From NCBI RefSeq assembly GCF_030159795.1, contig NZ_BSND01000013.1:1-64000 (forward strand): a stretch of DNA of 64,000 nt. The letters are read 5' to 3'. This DNA comes from Methylophaga thalassica (GTDB lineage Bacteria; Pseudomonadota; Gammaproteobacteria; Nitrosococcales; Methylophagaceae). The notes under the pieces were generated by a model. The model did not search any database. It had not been told where the DNA came from and was given only the letters and a program-made list of their open reading frames with translations. This document shows, one piece after another, positions 53,545-61,636 of the stretch. Position 1 is the first letter of the stretch; each line of letters opens with the position of its first letter. Made by a program: the position numbers and the translations under genes.

Positions 53545-54818
53545 AAATTCGTATAAAAAATGGCCGTGTTATCGATCCTGCAAGCCAGTTTGATGCCCGC
53601 CAGGATGTCTATATCAGCGATGGAAAAGTCATCGCTATCGGCGAGCAATTAGATGGCTTTGAGGCTGATAAAACCATTGACGCAACCGGTTTAATCGTTT
53701 GCCCCGGGTTAATTGATCTCAGTGTCAGATTACGTGAGCCGGGACAGGAACACACAGCCACTATCCTCACAGAAACCAAGGCAGCAGCCGCTGGTGGCAT
53801 CACCACGGTCTGTGTACCGCCCGACACGGCACCGGTGATTGATAATCCCACCGTAGTTGAACTCATTGAGGATCGCGCTAAAAAATCCGGTCGCAGCATG
53901 GTATTGACCATGGGCGCAATGACGCAAAATTTGAACAGTGAATTATTAGCCGAGATGGCCAGACTAAAAGCCGCTGGTTGTGTCGGAATCAGTAATGGAC
54001 TGTCTCCGATTAAAAATAGTGTCATCTTACAAAGAGCTATGGCTTATGCTGCCACACTCGATATGACGGTTTTTATCACGCCTGCCGATCCATGGTTACA
54101 AAGCCAGGGTTGTGTACATGACGGAGCGGTTAGCTCGCGACTCGGGTTAGGTGGCATTGCAGAAAGTGCTGAAACCATTGCTGTCAGTCGCGACCTGATC
54201 TTAATTGAACAAACCGGAGTGCGTGCTCACTTTCATAATTTATCCACAGCAAAAGCGGTCAAATTAATTCGTGATGCACAAAATAGAGGATTACCGGTAA
54301 CCGCTGATGTCAGTGCCCATCATCTACATTTATCCGAGCATGACCTGGGTAATTACGATGCGTTGAGCCATGTATTGCCGCCATTTCGCAGTATCCGCGA
54401 CCGAGAGCAACTGCAACAAGGTGTCCGTGATGGTGTTATTTCAGCGATATCTTCTCATCATCAACCACTTGATAAAGACGATAAATTAGGGCCCTTCGCA
54501 GAAACAAAACCTGGTATTTCTGGTCTTGAAACCTTATTACCATTAACAATGAAGTTAGTAGAAGATGACGAGGTTAATTTGCACACTGCTTTAGCTGCTC
54601 TAACCTGTAACCCGGCAGACATTCTGGGTATCGACTCTGGACAGCTTAAAGTGGGGGCTACTGCCGATATCTGCTTAATTGATCCTGATTCTGAATATGA
54701 ATGCCAACCGTTAAACTTTGTCAGTGCCGGTAAAAATAGCCCCTTTGAAGGCTGGTTATTTAACCACCAGGTCAGCCATACTTTATTTCATGGTCGCTTA
54801 GTTCATGAACGAGATTAA
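53541..54818 (+). CDS. pyrX: non-catalytic dihydroorotase homologue
   Basis: Dihydroorotase-fold protein of 425 residues that has lost metal-binding and catalytic residues. The HxH of the DLHVHLREPG motif reads [10 protein letters not shown] (Ser61, Arg63), and the catalytic-Asp region usually TDHAPH reads SSHHQPL. It should not hydrolyse dihydroorotate. Homologues called PyrX or PyrC' act as a structural partner needed for aspartate carbamoyltransferase assembly (established in Pseudomonas). The 4-nt overlap with pyrB fits that role. An active pyrC must lie elsewhere in the genome. Confidence 0.92.
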   Translation: MKIRIKNGRVIDPASQFDARQDVYISDGKVIAIGEQLDGFEADKTIDATGLIVCPGLIDLSVRLREPGQEHTATILTETKAAAAGGITTVCVPPDTAPVIDNPTVVELIEDRAKKSGRSMVLTMGAMTQNLNSELLAEMARLKAAGCVGISNGLSPIKNSVILQRAMAYAATLDMTVFITPADPWLQSQGCVHDGAVSSRLGLGGIAESAETIAVSRDLILIEQTGVRAHFHNLSTAKAVKLIRDAQNRGLPVTADVSAHHLHLSEHDLGNYDALSHVLPPFRSIRDREQLQQGVRDGVISAISSHHQPLDKDDKLGPFAETKPGISGLETLLPLTMKLVEDDEVNLHTALAALTCNPADILGIDSGQLKVGATADICLIDPDSEYECQPLNFVSAGKNSPFEGWLFNHQVSHTLFHGRLVHERD

Positions 54819-54835
54819 GAGTTAAAGGAAACAAG

Positions 54836-55027
54836 ATGAAATCAATAAAAATGGCTTTATGCTGCGCCACGTTAATTGCTGCATTTTTCATGATAACCGC
54901 CTGTAGCCCAGAAGTAGGCAGCGAAGACTGGTGCCAAATGATGAAAGATAAAGCCAAAGGCGACTGGACTGCCAACGAAGCCGCTGACTTCACTCGTTAC
55001 TGTATTTTCCCAAGCAATGACAAATAA
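54836..55027 (+). CDS. DUF3012 small lipoprotein
   Basis: Lipoprotein of 63 residues: signal peptide with lipobox ITAC (FFMITACSPEVG), then the DUF3012 core SEDWCQMMKDKAKGDWTANE and AADFTRYCIF. The two remaining cysteines may form a disulfide. Its function is unknown. It has AAGGAAA upstream and overlaps the following HAD gene by 11 nt. Confidence 0.85.
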   Translation: MKSIKMALCCATLIAAFFMITACSPEVGSEDWCQMMKDKAKGDWTANEAADFTRYCIFPSNDK

Positions 55028-55766
55028 ACTCTACGCGCTGGATTTTGATGGTGTTATCTGTGATAGCGCTATAGAGACTGGCATAGCAGGTTGGAAGGTT
55101 GCCCTGAAAGTATGGGCAGATATGCCAACTGAGATGCCTGATGATTTACTGGAAAAATTCCGGCAAGTGCGTCCAGTCATGGAAACGGGCTATGAGGCCG
55201 TGCTTATCATGCGACTGCTGTATGAAGGCATGTCTGCTGACACACTCATGTCTGCATTTCATCATCAGATTGAAGCGTTGATGATCCGCGATGATATGTT
55301 TGTCGATGAACTGAAAGAAGTCTTCGGTAAAACCCGCGATGAATGGATTAGGGACGACTTTGATAGCTGGATTGCTATGAATCCATTATTCGAAGGTATT
55401 GCTGAAAAACTTCGGACCATTCCAACGGATAATCTGGTCATTATCACTACAAAACAGGAACGCTTCGTTGATCATATTCTCAAAGCGAATCAGATTTCAC
55501 TGCCAATAGCACAGGTTTATGGCCTGGACAGAAATATGAGCAAACAACAGGTCCTCAGCGATCTGCACGCCGAAAAACCGGATATGGAGATTGTTTTCAT
55601 TGAGGATAGACTTCCAGCACTGATTAATGTCATCACTGAAGACGGTCTGGATGATATCAAGCTCTATCTGGCGAGTTGGGGCTACAACACCGCTTCAGAT
55701 AAGGAAAGTGCAAATAATATAGACAGAATCTCTGTTATCCAGCTGTCTGATTTCGCGCAGCTTTGA
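55017..55766 (+). CDS. HAD-family hydrolase
   Basis: Haloacid-dehalogenase-superfamily protein of 249 residues. The nucleophile motif is LYALDFDGVICDS (Asp9 and Asp11 of DxD). Motif II is VIITTKQERF (Thr in TTK) and motif III appears as VFIEDRLPAL, with Lys from the preceding region. An all-helical cap lies between about 20 and 130. The substrate is unknown; it differs from phosphoglycolate phosphatase in its long cap. It overlaps the DUF3012 gene start region and is the last gene of the pyr group. Confidence 0.85.
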   Translation: MTNKLYALDFDGVICDSAIETGIAGWKVALKVWADMPTEMPDDLLEKFRQVRPVMETGYEAVLIMRLLYEGMSADTLMSAFHHQIEALMIRDDMFVDELKEVFGKTRDEWIRDDFDSWIAMNPLFEGIAEKLRTIPTDNLVIITTKQERFVDHILKANQISLPIAQVYGLDRNMSKQQVLSDLHAEKPDMEIVFIEDRLPALINVITEDGLDDIKLYLASWGYNTASDKESANNIDRISVIQLSDFAQL

Positions 55767-55947
55767 TCTTGCTTATCAAATACTGATGGACGACATCTAA
55801 ATCGATTTTGCATAGATAGCCCATCGTTTATGCGGTATTAACACATATAGAAAAGTAAATATTATTGCATAGCCAGGTTTGGGAGGATTCGAGAGAAGCT
55901 CATCTCAGGATAGAAAAATAAGGTGGGGAAATTTAATAAAGGAATAA

Positions 55948-56024
55948 TGGCGGAGCGGACGGGACTCGAACCCGCGACCCCCGGCGTGACAGGCCGGTAT
56001 TCTAACCAACTGAACTACCGCTCC
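55948..56024 (-). tRNA. tRNA-Asp (GTC)
   Basis: A 77-nt tRNA gene including encoded CCA. The acceptor stem GGAGCGG (complement of 56018-56024) pairs with CCGCTCC (55952-55958), the discriminator is G, and the T-arm GGTTCGAGTC is standard. The anticodon loop CTGTCAC puts GTC at positions 55988-55990 (complement), decoding aspartate. The gene stands alone between the HAD gene and ycaO. Confidence 0.97.
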
Positions 56025-56030
56025 ACTATC

Positions 56031-56069
56031 CTTCTTGGCAGACGAAAAAACGTCTGTTGGCCGAAGAAG
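56031..56069 (-). other. hairpin in the tRNA-Asp leader
   Basis: CAGACG (56039-56044) pairs with CGTCTG (56051-56056) around six A. An outer stem CTTCTT...GG pairs with CCGAAGAAG with a one-base bulge. It begins 7 nt before the tRNA 5' end. It has no terminal T-run, so it may be part of the precursor leader that is removed by processing. Confidence 0.4.
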
Positions 56070-56146
56070 CGAGAGAATATACAGCAATTTTTACAAAGGT
56101 GTTAGTGTTTCATGTAAAAATTTTTTCTCTCACCTTTAAATCGCTC

Positions 56147-57898
56147 TTAATCCTTTTTATCCCAGTACGCTTTTTTGGCTTTTTGAAGTTTTTCATAGCC
56201 AGCCAACAGTGCATTATGACGTTCAAAGCCATGCAGGCTCAGACCAGGTGTATGTAATTGATGGAAAACTGTTTTTGCATCAACAATAGCGATGCCATCT
56301 TGCACATTTTGCTCACCGTACATTAAGGCCAAATACTGCTGATAGTCTTTATATTCACGCTCATCATCCCACTTGATGTCCAGTAACGCTTTTAAGCAGC
56401 GATAGAAGCGTAATTGCGCCTCATCGCCTTGCCCCAGCGACAAACACCAGTCCACCCACTCCAATGCCTGCTCATCTTCCAAAGCTAGACACAGCATCAA
56501 TTTGATTTCACCTAAGCGAATGCTTGACCACAAAGTGCCAGGATCAGGCGCTAAACCTATAAACTGAGCAACCGGTGTATGGTCGTTATAACCACCATCT
56601 TCCAAAGCAACTAATAACTCACGCCATTGTTCTTTGGTACGAAACTTCAGTGATAATAAGTCTTCGCGAAATAAGGCGCCTTCATTATTATTTTCCCAGA
56701 GCAATTCATCCACTGGATAGATATCCGACATCCCTGGCACCAGAATACGGCAAGCGTAGACATCCAGATGCTCATAGTCGGCAATATAGATATCAAACCC
56801 CATCTCATGAATGATATCGGTCAGATAAGTAAACTCATCGCGGGTAGGCGCATCGTGATCCCAGTCATAGAATTCGTAATCTGGCGCATCACGAAAAAAG
56901 TCATAGGAGACATAACCACTGGAATCTATAAAGTGCATTTCCAGGTTTTGTGGTGATGCCACCTCTTCCATGTCAAATGTCGGTGGATGGAACACATCCA
57001 GTTGGTCCAGACCTCTACCCTGAAGTAACTCAGTGACCGTTCTTTCTAAAGCCACTTCAAAGCTGGGATGGGCACCAAAAGAAGCAAACACAGAACCATC
57101 TTTCGGATTAATCAAGGTCACGTTCATCACAGGGAACTGACCACCTAGTGAGGCATCAGCCACTTTTAGGTGATAACCATGCCCCTCAAGCTCTTCTAAT
57201 GCGGCTTTAATTTTAGGAAACCGGTCGATGACATACTGTGGCACTTCGGGTAAACAAATCCCTTCAGCGATGATATGGTTTTTGACATAACGCTCAAACA
57301 CTTCAGATAAACCCTGAACACGAGCCTCATTCTGGGTATTGCCTGCAGACATACCATTGCTGACATAGATATTACCGATGATATTCACCGGGAAATAGAG
57401 GGTTTCGTAGTCACGCTGACGCACATACGGCACCGCACAGATGCCTCTTTCACCAGCACCGGAGTTAGTATCAAATAATTTCTCTGGTGTCAGTGTTCTT
57501 TCTGGATCAAAGTGATCCCATAAGCCTTCATCTAATAAACCTTCAGGCATCTCACCATCATTGGAAACAAACCAGCGCTCATTCGGATAATGCACAAAGG
57601 GTGCCTGGCTATGCTGCTCACCTAAATAAAAATCAGCAAAAAAGTAATTACAGCTGAGGCGCTCAAAATACTCACCCAAGGCACTGGCTAAACAGGCTTT
57701 AGCAGAGCTACCTTTACCATTGGTAAACATCAACGGACAGGTTTTATCCCGTATGTGTACAGAATAAACATGACTGACCGGATTCAGCCACGAGGCTTCT
57801 TCCACATCAAAACCAAATGCCTTTAGCTTTGCTTGCATGGTCGCAATACTGGTTTCCAGATCACGATCTTTACCCTTAATAAATGTTTGCTCAGTCAT
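56147..57898 (-). CDS. ycaO: YcaO-type protein (S12 methylthiotransferase accessory factor)
   Basis: ATP-dependent YcaO-domain protein of 583 residues, collinear with E. coli YcaO (586). Conserved segments are EASWLNPV, FTNGKGSSAKACLASALGEYFERLS, GNIYVSNGMSAGNTQNEARVQGL and SFGAHPSFEVALERTVTELLQGRGL. The C-terminal TPR-like part ends YEKLQKAKKAYWDKKD. In E. coli it is required for beta-methylthiolation of ribosomal protein S12; no RimO gene is nearby. There is no RiPP precursor or oxidoreductase next to it. The ATG at 57898 with GGAAG close upstream is preferred over ATG/TTG codons just before it. A terminator ends right at its ribosome site. Confidence 0.95.
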   Translation of the reverse strand: MTEQTFIKGKDRDLETSIATMQAKLKAFGFDVEEASWLNPVSHVYSVHIRDKTCPLMFTNGKGSSAKACLASALGEYFERLSCNYFFADFYLGEQHSQAPFVHYPNERWFVSNDGEMPEGLLDEGLWDHFDPERTLTPEKLFDTNSGAGERGICAVPYVRQRDYETLYFPVNIIGNIYVSNGMSAGNTQNEARVQGLSEVFERYVKNHIIAEGICLPEVPQYVIDRFPKIKAALEELEGHGYHLKVADASLGGQFPVMNVTLINPKDGSVFASFGAHPSFEVALERTVTELLQGRGLDQLDVFHPPTFDMEEVASPQNLEMHFIDSSGYVSYDFFRDAPDYEFYDWDHDAPTRDEFTYLTDIIHEMGFDIYIADYEHLDVYACRILVPGMSDIYPVDELLWENNNEGALFREDLLSLKFRTKEQWRELLVALEDGGYNDHTPVAQFIGLAPDPGTLWSSIRLGEIKLMLCLALEDEQALEWVDWCLSLGQGDEAQLRFYRCLKALLDIKWDDEREYKDYQQYLALMYGEQNVQDGIAIVDAKTVFHQLHTPGLSLHGFERHNALLAGYEKLQKAKKAYWDKKD

Positions 57899-57915
57899 CA
57901 TTTCTTCCAAAAAAT

Positions 57916-57944
57916 AACCCCCTGCCCGGTACGAGCAGAGGGTT
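57916..57944 (-). terminator. terminator between the cupredoxin gene and ycaO
   Basis: Ten-base-pair stem with one mismatch (57916-57925 with 57935-57944) and a 9-nt loop, followed on the minus strand by ATTTTTT. The T-run abuts GGAAG, the ycaO Shine-Dalgarno. It ends the cupredoxin transcript or attenuates ycaO. Confidence 0.75.
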
Positions 57945-57966
57945 GATTGACATCATCAGCTGTTTC

Positions 57967-58695
57967 TTACATTTTTTCAGCGGCAGCAATGGCTTTTTTC
58001 ACCAGACGTGCTGCTGCACCTTTTGCATCAGCCGCTTTGATTTGATCCAGATTGACAGGGTTACCCACAATAATGGCCCCCCCCATGCCAGCACCAAAGT
58101 GAGGCGTGCATTTGTAAACATAAATCCCTTCAACCGTGAAGGTGCGCTGATAGTTTTCACCCATTTGTGAATGCCATGCTTCAGCACCTTCTGGAATAAG
58201 ACCTTCCAGAGATTGGGTGTCATGTGTTGGCATATTTTCCCAGGCGACTTTATCGCCAGGTTGAATTTGAATCACCAAAGGTTCGTACTTCAGACCGACC
58301 GCAGTCACGATATGTGTTTTTGCTTCGGCAGAGGCTTGTTCTTGTTCTGCAGGAGCCGCTTCTGCTTGGTCTTGTTCAACCGGCGCTGTCGCTTCTTCAG
58401 TCGTATCCGGTTCTGCTATCGCGCCTTCATCTACCACCGTTTCGGGTACAGCTTCATTCGCATCTTCCATATGCTCGGTAACTGTCTCATTCACCCCACC
58501 GACTTCATTTTGTGCCAGTGGCTGTGTTGATTCATCTTTAACTGAGGCTGGTGCAACAGCATCATCGGACTTATTAGATGAGACATTGGCGTAACGTTCT
58601 TTACTATCGTTAACAAACACTGTGGAGACAGCCGCCACAACAAAGATTGCTAGTAACGCAATCACAATAGCAATTAAAATCGATTTTTTCTTCAT
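57967..58695 (-). CDS. membrane-anchored pseudoazurin-like cupredoxin
   Basis: Type 1 copper protein of 242 residues. One N-terminal membrane helix (SILIAIVIALLAIFVVAAVS) is followed by a long acidic Ala/Glu/Pro-rich linker to about residue 125 and a C-terminal cupredoxin domain. Copper ligands are recognisable: His in MPTHDTQS, then Cys, His and Met in YKCTPHFGAGMGG, spaced as in pseudoazurin. The ligand set and the VTAVGLKYEPLVIQIQPGD start of the domain support this. It should carry electrons at the periplasmic face, tethered to the membrane. AGGAGG precedes the ATG. The electron partners are unknown. Confidence 0.88.
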   Translation of the reverse strand: MKKKSILIAIVIALLAIFVVAAVSTVFVNDSKERYANVSSNKSDDAVAPASVKDESTQPLAQNEVGGVNETVTEHMEDANEAVPETVVDEGAIAEPDTTEEATAPVEQDQAEAAPAEQEQASAEAKTHIVTAVGLKYEPLVIQIQPGDKVAWENMPTHDTQSLEGLIPEGAEAWHSQMGENYQRTFTVEGIYVYKCTPHFGAGMGGAIIVGNPVNLDQIKAADAKGAAARLVKKAIAAAEKM

Positions 58696-58719
58696 GATTC
58701 CTCCTGGATAAAAATTCAT

Positions 58720-58993
58720 AGGTGAATGATAACATTCTCAACTAACGATTTAGTGTAGAGAAAACAATATTCTCATTAAAACTCTGTCATAATTGCATCT
58801 ATAGAACTCGTCGTTACCTGAATTCATGGTAAACAATCAGTTCCATGTGTTAACAGACGTTCTGGCATTACCTCCGCTTTTACATCACTTTTTGTCGATG
58901 TAACAAAACCGTGACTGTTAACCTTATCCAACGACACACGCTGAATAATGCGAAGACGCTGTTTTCACTATAACGCTTTATATTGAGTAAATT
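58720..58993. other. divergent intergenic region cupredoxin gene / rhlE
   Basis: This 274-nt gap contains, near the cupredoxin start, two minus-strand TGAGAAT words: one overlapping 58728-58742 next to TTATCA, and one in an inverted repeat GAGAA (58758-58762) / TTCTC (58770-58774). They resemble loose Fur-type boxes. No other gene or RNA is recognised, and the rhlE promoter is not obvious. Confidence 0.35.
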
Positions 58994-60295
58994 ATGACAT
59001 TTTCCGAGTTAGGCCTCATTCTGCCACTGCAACGTGCCGTCACAGAATCAGGTTATACGACCCCTTCTCCAATTCAAGCCAAAGCCATTCCTGCAATCAT
59101 GCAGGGTAATGATGTGATGGCTGCTGCCCAAACTGGCACAGGTAAAACTGCAGGGTTTACCTTACCACTTCTGCATAAACTGTCTGAAGGCAAACCAGCC
59201 CGCGCTAATCAGGCTCGTGCCCTTGTGTTAACACCGACGCGTGAACTCGCCGCCCAAGTCGAAGAAAGCATTAAAACTTACGGTAAATATTTACCCTTAC
59301 GTTCAGCTGTGGTGTTTGGTGGCGTTAAAATAAACCCTCAAATGATGCAAATGCGCCGTGGCGTTGATGTATTAGTGGCCACACCTGGACGTCTTCTGGA
59401 TCTTTACCAACAAAATGCGATTCGCTTTGATGAGTTGGAAGTCTTGGTGCTGGATGAGGCAGATCGTATGCTGGATATGGGGTTTATTCATGATATCCGC
59501 AAGATCATTAATATGTTGCCGCAAAACCGCCAGACCTTGCTCTTTTCGGCGACATTCTCTAATGAGATCCGCGAGCTGGCAAAACGTCTGGTAAAAAACC
59601 CAGTTGAGATTTCTGTTGCACCGGCGAATACCACCGCTAAGAAAGTGAAACAGTGGATCATTCCTGTTGATAAAAAACAAAAACCGGCGCTACTGAACCA
59701 ACTCATTCAGGATAACAACTGGTATCAGGTGTTAGTGTTTTCGAAAACAAAACATGGCGCCAATAAATTAACGAAATATCTGGAAGATCACGGCCTGAAA
59801 GCTGCGGCCATTCACGGTAATAAAAGTCAGGGAGCAAGAACACGAGCGCTGGCTGATTTTAAGTCCAATACGATTCAGGTATTAGTTGCTACAGATATTG
59901 CCGCAAGAGGGTTAGATATTGATCAACTGCCTCATGTCATCAACGTTGATCTGCCCAATGTGGCTGCTGATTATGTTCACCGAATCGGCCGAACTGGCCG
60001 TGCTGGAGCCACTGGAGAAGCGATATCATTAGTCAGTGCTGATGAAATTGATCAACTCAAAGATATCGAAAAACTTATCGGTAATAAACTGGAACGAGAG
60101 TATGTGGATGGTTTTGAACCGACACATGATGTGCCTGATAGTTACAGCATTACTAAAAAAGCACCCTCTAACCGTAGTCCGGCAAAACGCCGTCCACCTA
60201 GAGCAAATGCTGACAATGCAACGCCAGCAAAACGACCTGCGCGTCGTCCGCCACGGGCCAAACCTGCCAATAGAACAAATAAAAAACCACGATAA
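58994..60295 (+). CDS. rhlE: DEAD-box RNA helicase, RhlE type
   Basis: ATP-dependent RNA helicase of 433 residues. All core motifs are present in order: Q motif (GYTTPSPIQ), [41 protein letters not shown] and [10 protein letters not shown]. The last 60 residues are basic and Pro/Arg-rich ([19 protein letters not shown]), as in RhlE relatives that act on ribosome assembly and RNA decay. Upstream ATTGAGTAA is a weak ribosome site. Confidence 0.95.
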   Translation: MTFSELGLILPLQRAVTESGYTTPSPIQAKAIPAIMQGNDVMAAAQTGTGKTAGFTLPLLHKLSEGKPARANQARALVLTPTRELAAQVEESIKTYGKYLPLRSAVVFGGVKINPQMMQMRRGVDVLVATPGRLLDLYQQNAIRFDELEVLVLDEADRMLDMGFIHDIRKIINMLPQNRQTLLFSATFSNEIRELAKRLVKNPVEISVAPANTTAKKVKQWIIPVDKKQKPALLNQLIQDNNWYQVLVFSKTKHGANKLTKYLEDHGLKAAAIHGNKSQGARTRALADFKSNTIQVLVATDIAARGLDIDQLPHVINVDLPNVAADYVHRIGRTGRAGATGEAISLVSADEIDQLKDIEKLIGNKLEREYVDGFEPTHDVPDSYSITKKAPSNRSPAKRRPPRANADNATPAKRPARRPPRAKPANRTNKKPR

Positions 60296-60307
60296 GACTG
60301 ATATATT

Positions 60308-60339
60308 CAGACGCAGAGTTAGCCAATACTATGCGTCTG
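60308..60339 (+). terminator. hairpin after rhlE
   Basis: Perfect 8-bp stem CAGACGCA (60308-60315) / TGCGTCTG (60332-60339), 12 nt after the rhlE stop. There is no T-run; an inverted repeat ATTAGT/ACTAAT (60418-60437) follows further downstream before the efflux operon. Confidence 0.4.
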
Positions 60340-60541
60340 CATAACTCCAACTATGTCAGAAAGTAGTGGATTCATAATAAGACTTTATCAACCATCTCAA
60401 TTTGTCTGAATTAGCGTATTAGTAAAAAACCACTAATCAATGTAATCTTCGTATCACCATTCTTAACAAATATTTACATATCGGGGAACTAAGCTCTGAC
60501 TTACCACCTAAGTTAGCGACGACTTGGTATAACGGAATAAT

Positions 60542-61624
60542 ATGAAGAATAGTTATTATTTAAAATCAATCTATCTATTTTTATTCGCCCTGTACGGATT
60601 TTTAACCATCACGACAGTCTATGCTGAAACTCCTGTATCAGTCATATCGCCAGAAAAATCGAAAGTAAGTGATAACTTAACTCTAAGTGGTACACTCACC
60701 GCAGAAAAACAAGCCATGCTTTCACCACGTGTTGATGGCTTGGTGTCGAGTGTTCTGGTTGATGCAGGAAGTAAAGTAAAAAAAGGCGAACTATTACTCG
60801 AGTTAGATCCTGCCTTGTCCAAACAAGTTTTGAATCAGGCCAAAGCCGCCACCGCTGAAGCACAAGCAGCTCGGAATGAGGCGCAGCGGCTTGTTGATGA
60901 AGCCAAAGGTTTACGTGAAAAAAACTATATCTCCGCCAGTGAAAATGCCAGCCGATTATCCAATCTAAAACTGACCGAAGCAGCACTTATGGCCGCAAAA
61001 GCGGCTGAAGCATCAGCACTGGAAGAATTGACTCGACATCGCTTACCAGCCCCTTTTTCAGGCGTTATCAGCGCTAAACTTACCGAAGTGGGTGAATGGG
61101 TAAACCGGGGTACAACCGTACTAGAACTGGTGGCAACCAATAAAGTCCGGCTTGATGTCAAAGTACCACAGGAACGTTTTTCAGAAATTAACCGGCAAAA
61201 TACCGTGGAAGTCATTCCTGATGTTTTTCCTGATAAGCGTTTTAAAGGGACCATAAATGCCATTGTTCCGGTCAGCGACCCACAAGCGAGAGCCTTTTTA
61301 GTACGAATTCTTATCGATACAGGCGACATCAGCTTACTACCGGGTACCTCAGCAAAAGCCATTATTGGCTTGAATGACAATCAACAGAACCAACAGCGAA
61401 CCATTATCCCCAGAGATGCATTACTTTTACACCCTGACGGTGGTTACAGTGTCTTTGTAGTAAAAGATGGCATTGCCAAACGCCATAAAGTCAGCATCGG
61501 CAATCAAAGCAGTCAGGGCGTGACCATTTTATCTGGTATCACACTAGACGACAGGGTTGTCACACGCGGTAACGAAGTTCTGCGTGATGGGCAAAACGTT
61601 ACCATCGTTGACTCAGAACAATAG
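60542..61624 (+). CDS. RND efflux periplasmic adaptor (membrane fusion protein)
   Basis: Adaptor subunit of 360 residues. A signal peptide (IYLFLFALYGFLTITTVYA) is followed by a beta-barrel/lipoyl half-motif (AMLSPRVDGLVSSVLVDAGS), an alpha-helical hairpin rich in Ala (AKAATAEAQAARNEAQRLVD), the second lipoyl half (LPAPFSGVISAKL) and a membrane-proximal domain. It is 12 nt upstream of the RND permease gene. No outer-membrane channel or local regulator is seen. Substrate unknown. Confidence 0.92.
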   Translation: MKNSYYLKSIYLFLFALYGFLTITTVYAETPVSVISPEKSKVSDNLTLSGTLTAEKQAMLSPRVDGLVSSVLVDAGSKVKKGELLLELDPALSKQVLNQAKAATAEAQAARNEAQRLVDEAKGLREKNYISASENASRLSNLKLTEAALMAAKAAEASALEELTRHRLPAPFSGVISAKLTEVGEWVNRGTTVLELVATNKVRLDVKVPQERFSEINRQNTVEVIPDVFPDKRFKGTINAIVPVSDPQARAFLVRILIDTGDISLLPGTSAKAIIGLNDNQQNQQRTIIPRDALLLHPDGGYSVFVVKDGIAKRHKVSIGNQSSQGVTILSGITLDDRVVTRGNEVLRDGQNVTIVDSEQ

Positions 61625-61636
61625 TCAGGTCTAGTT

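Noticed and set aside
54240-54248. Perfect DnaA box TTATCCACA
   Set aside because: It is a single copy inside pyrX without neighbouring boxes or an AT-rich unwinding region.
56147-57898. ycaO as part of an azoline RiPP cluster
   Set aside because: The protein is collinear with housekeeping E. coli YcaO and no precursor peptide, dehydrogenase or transporter is adjacent.
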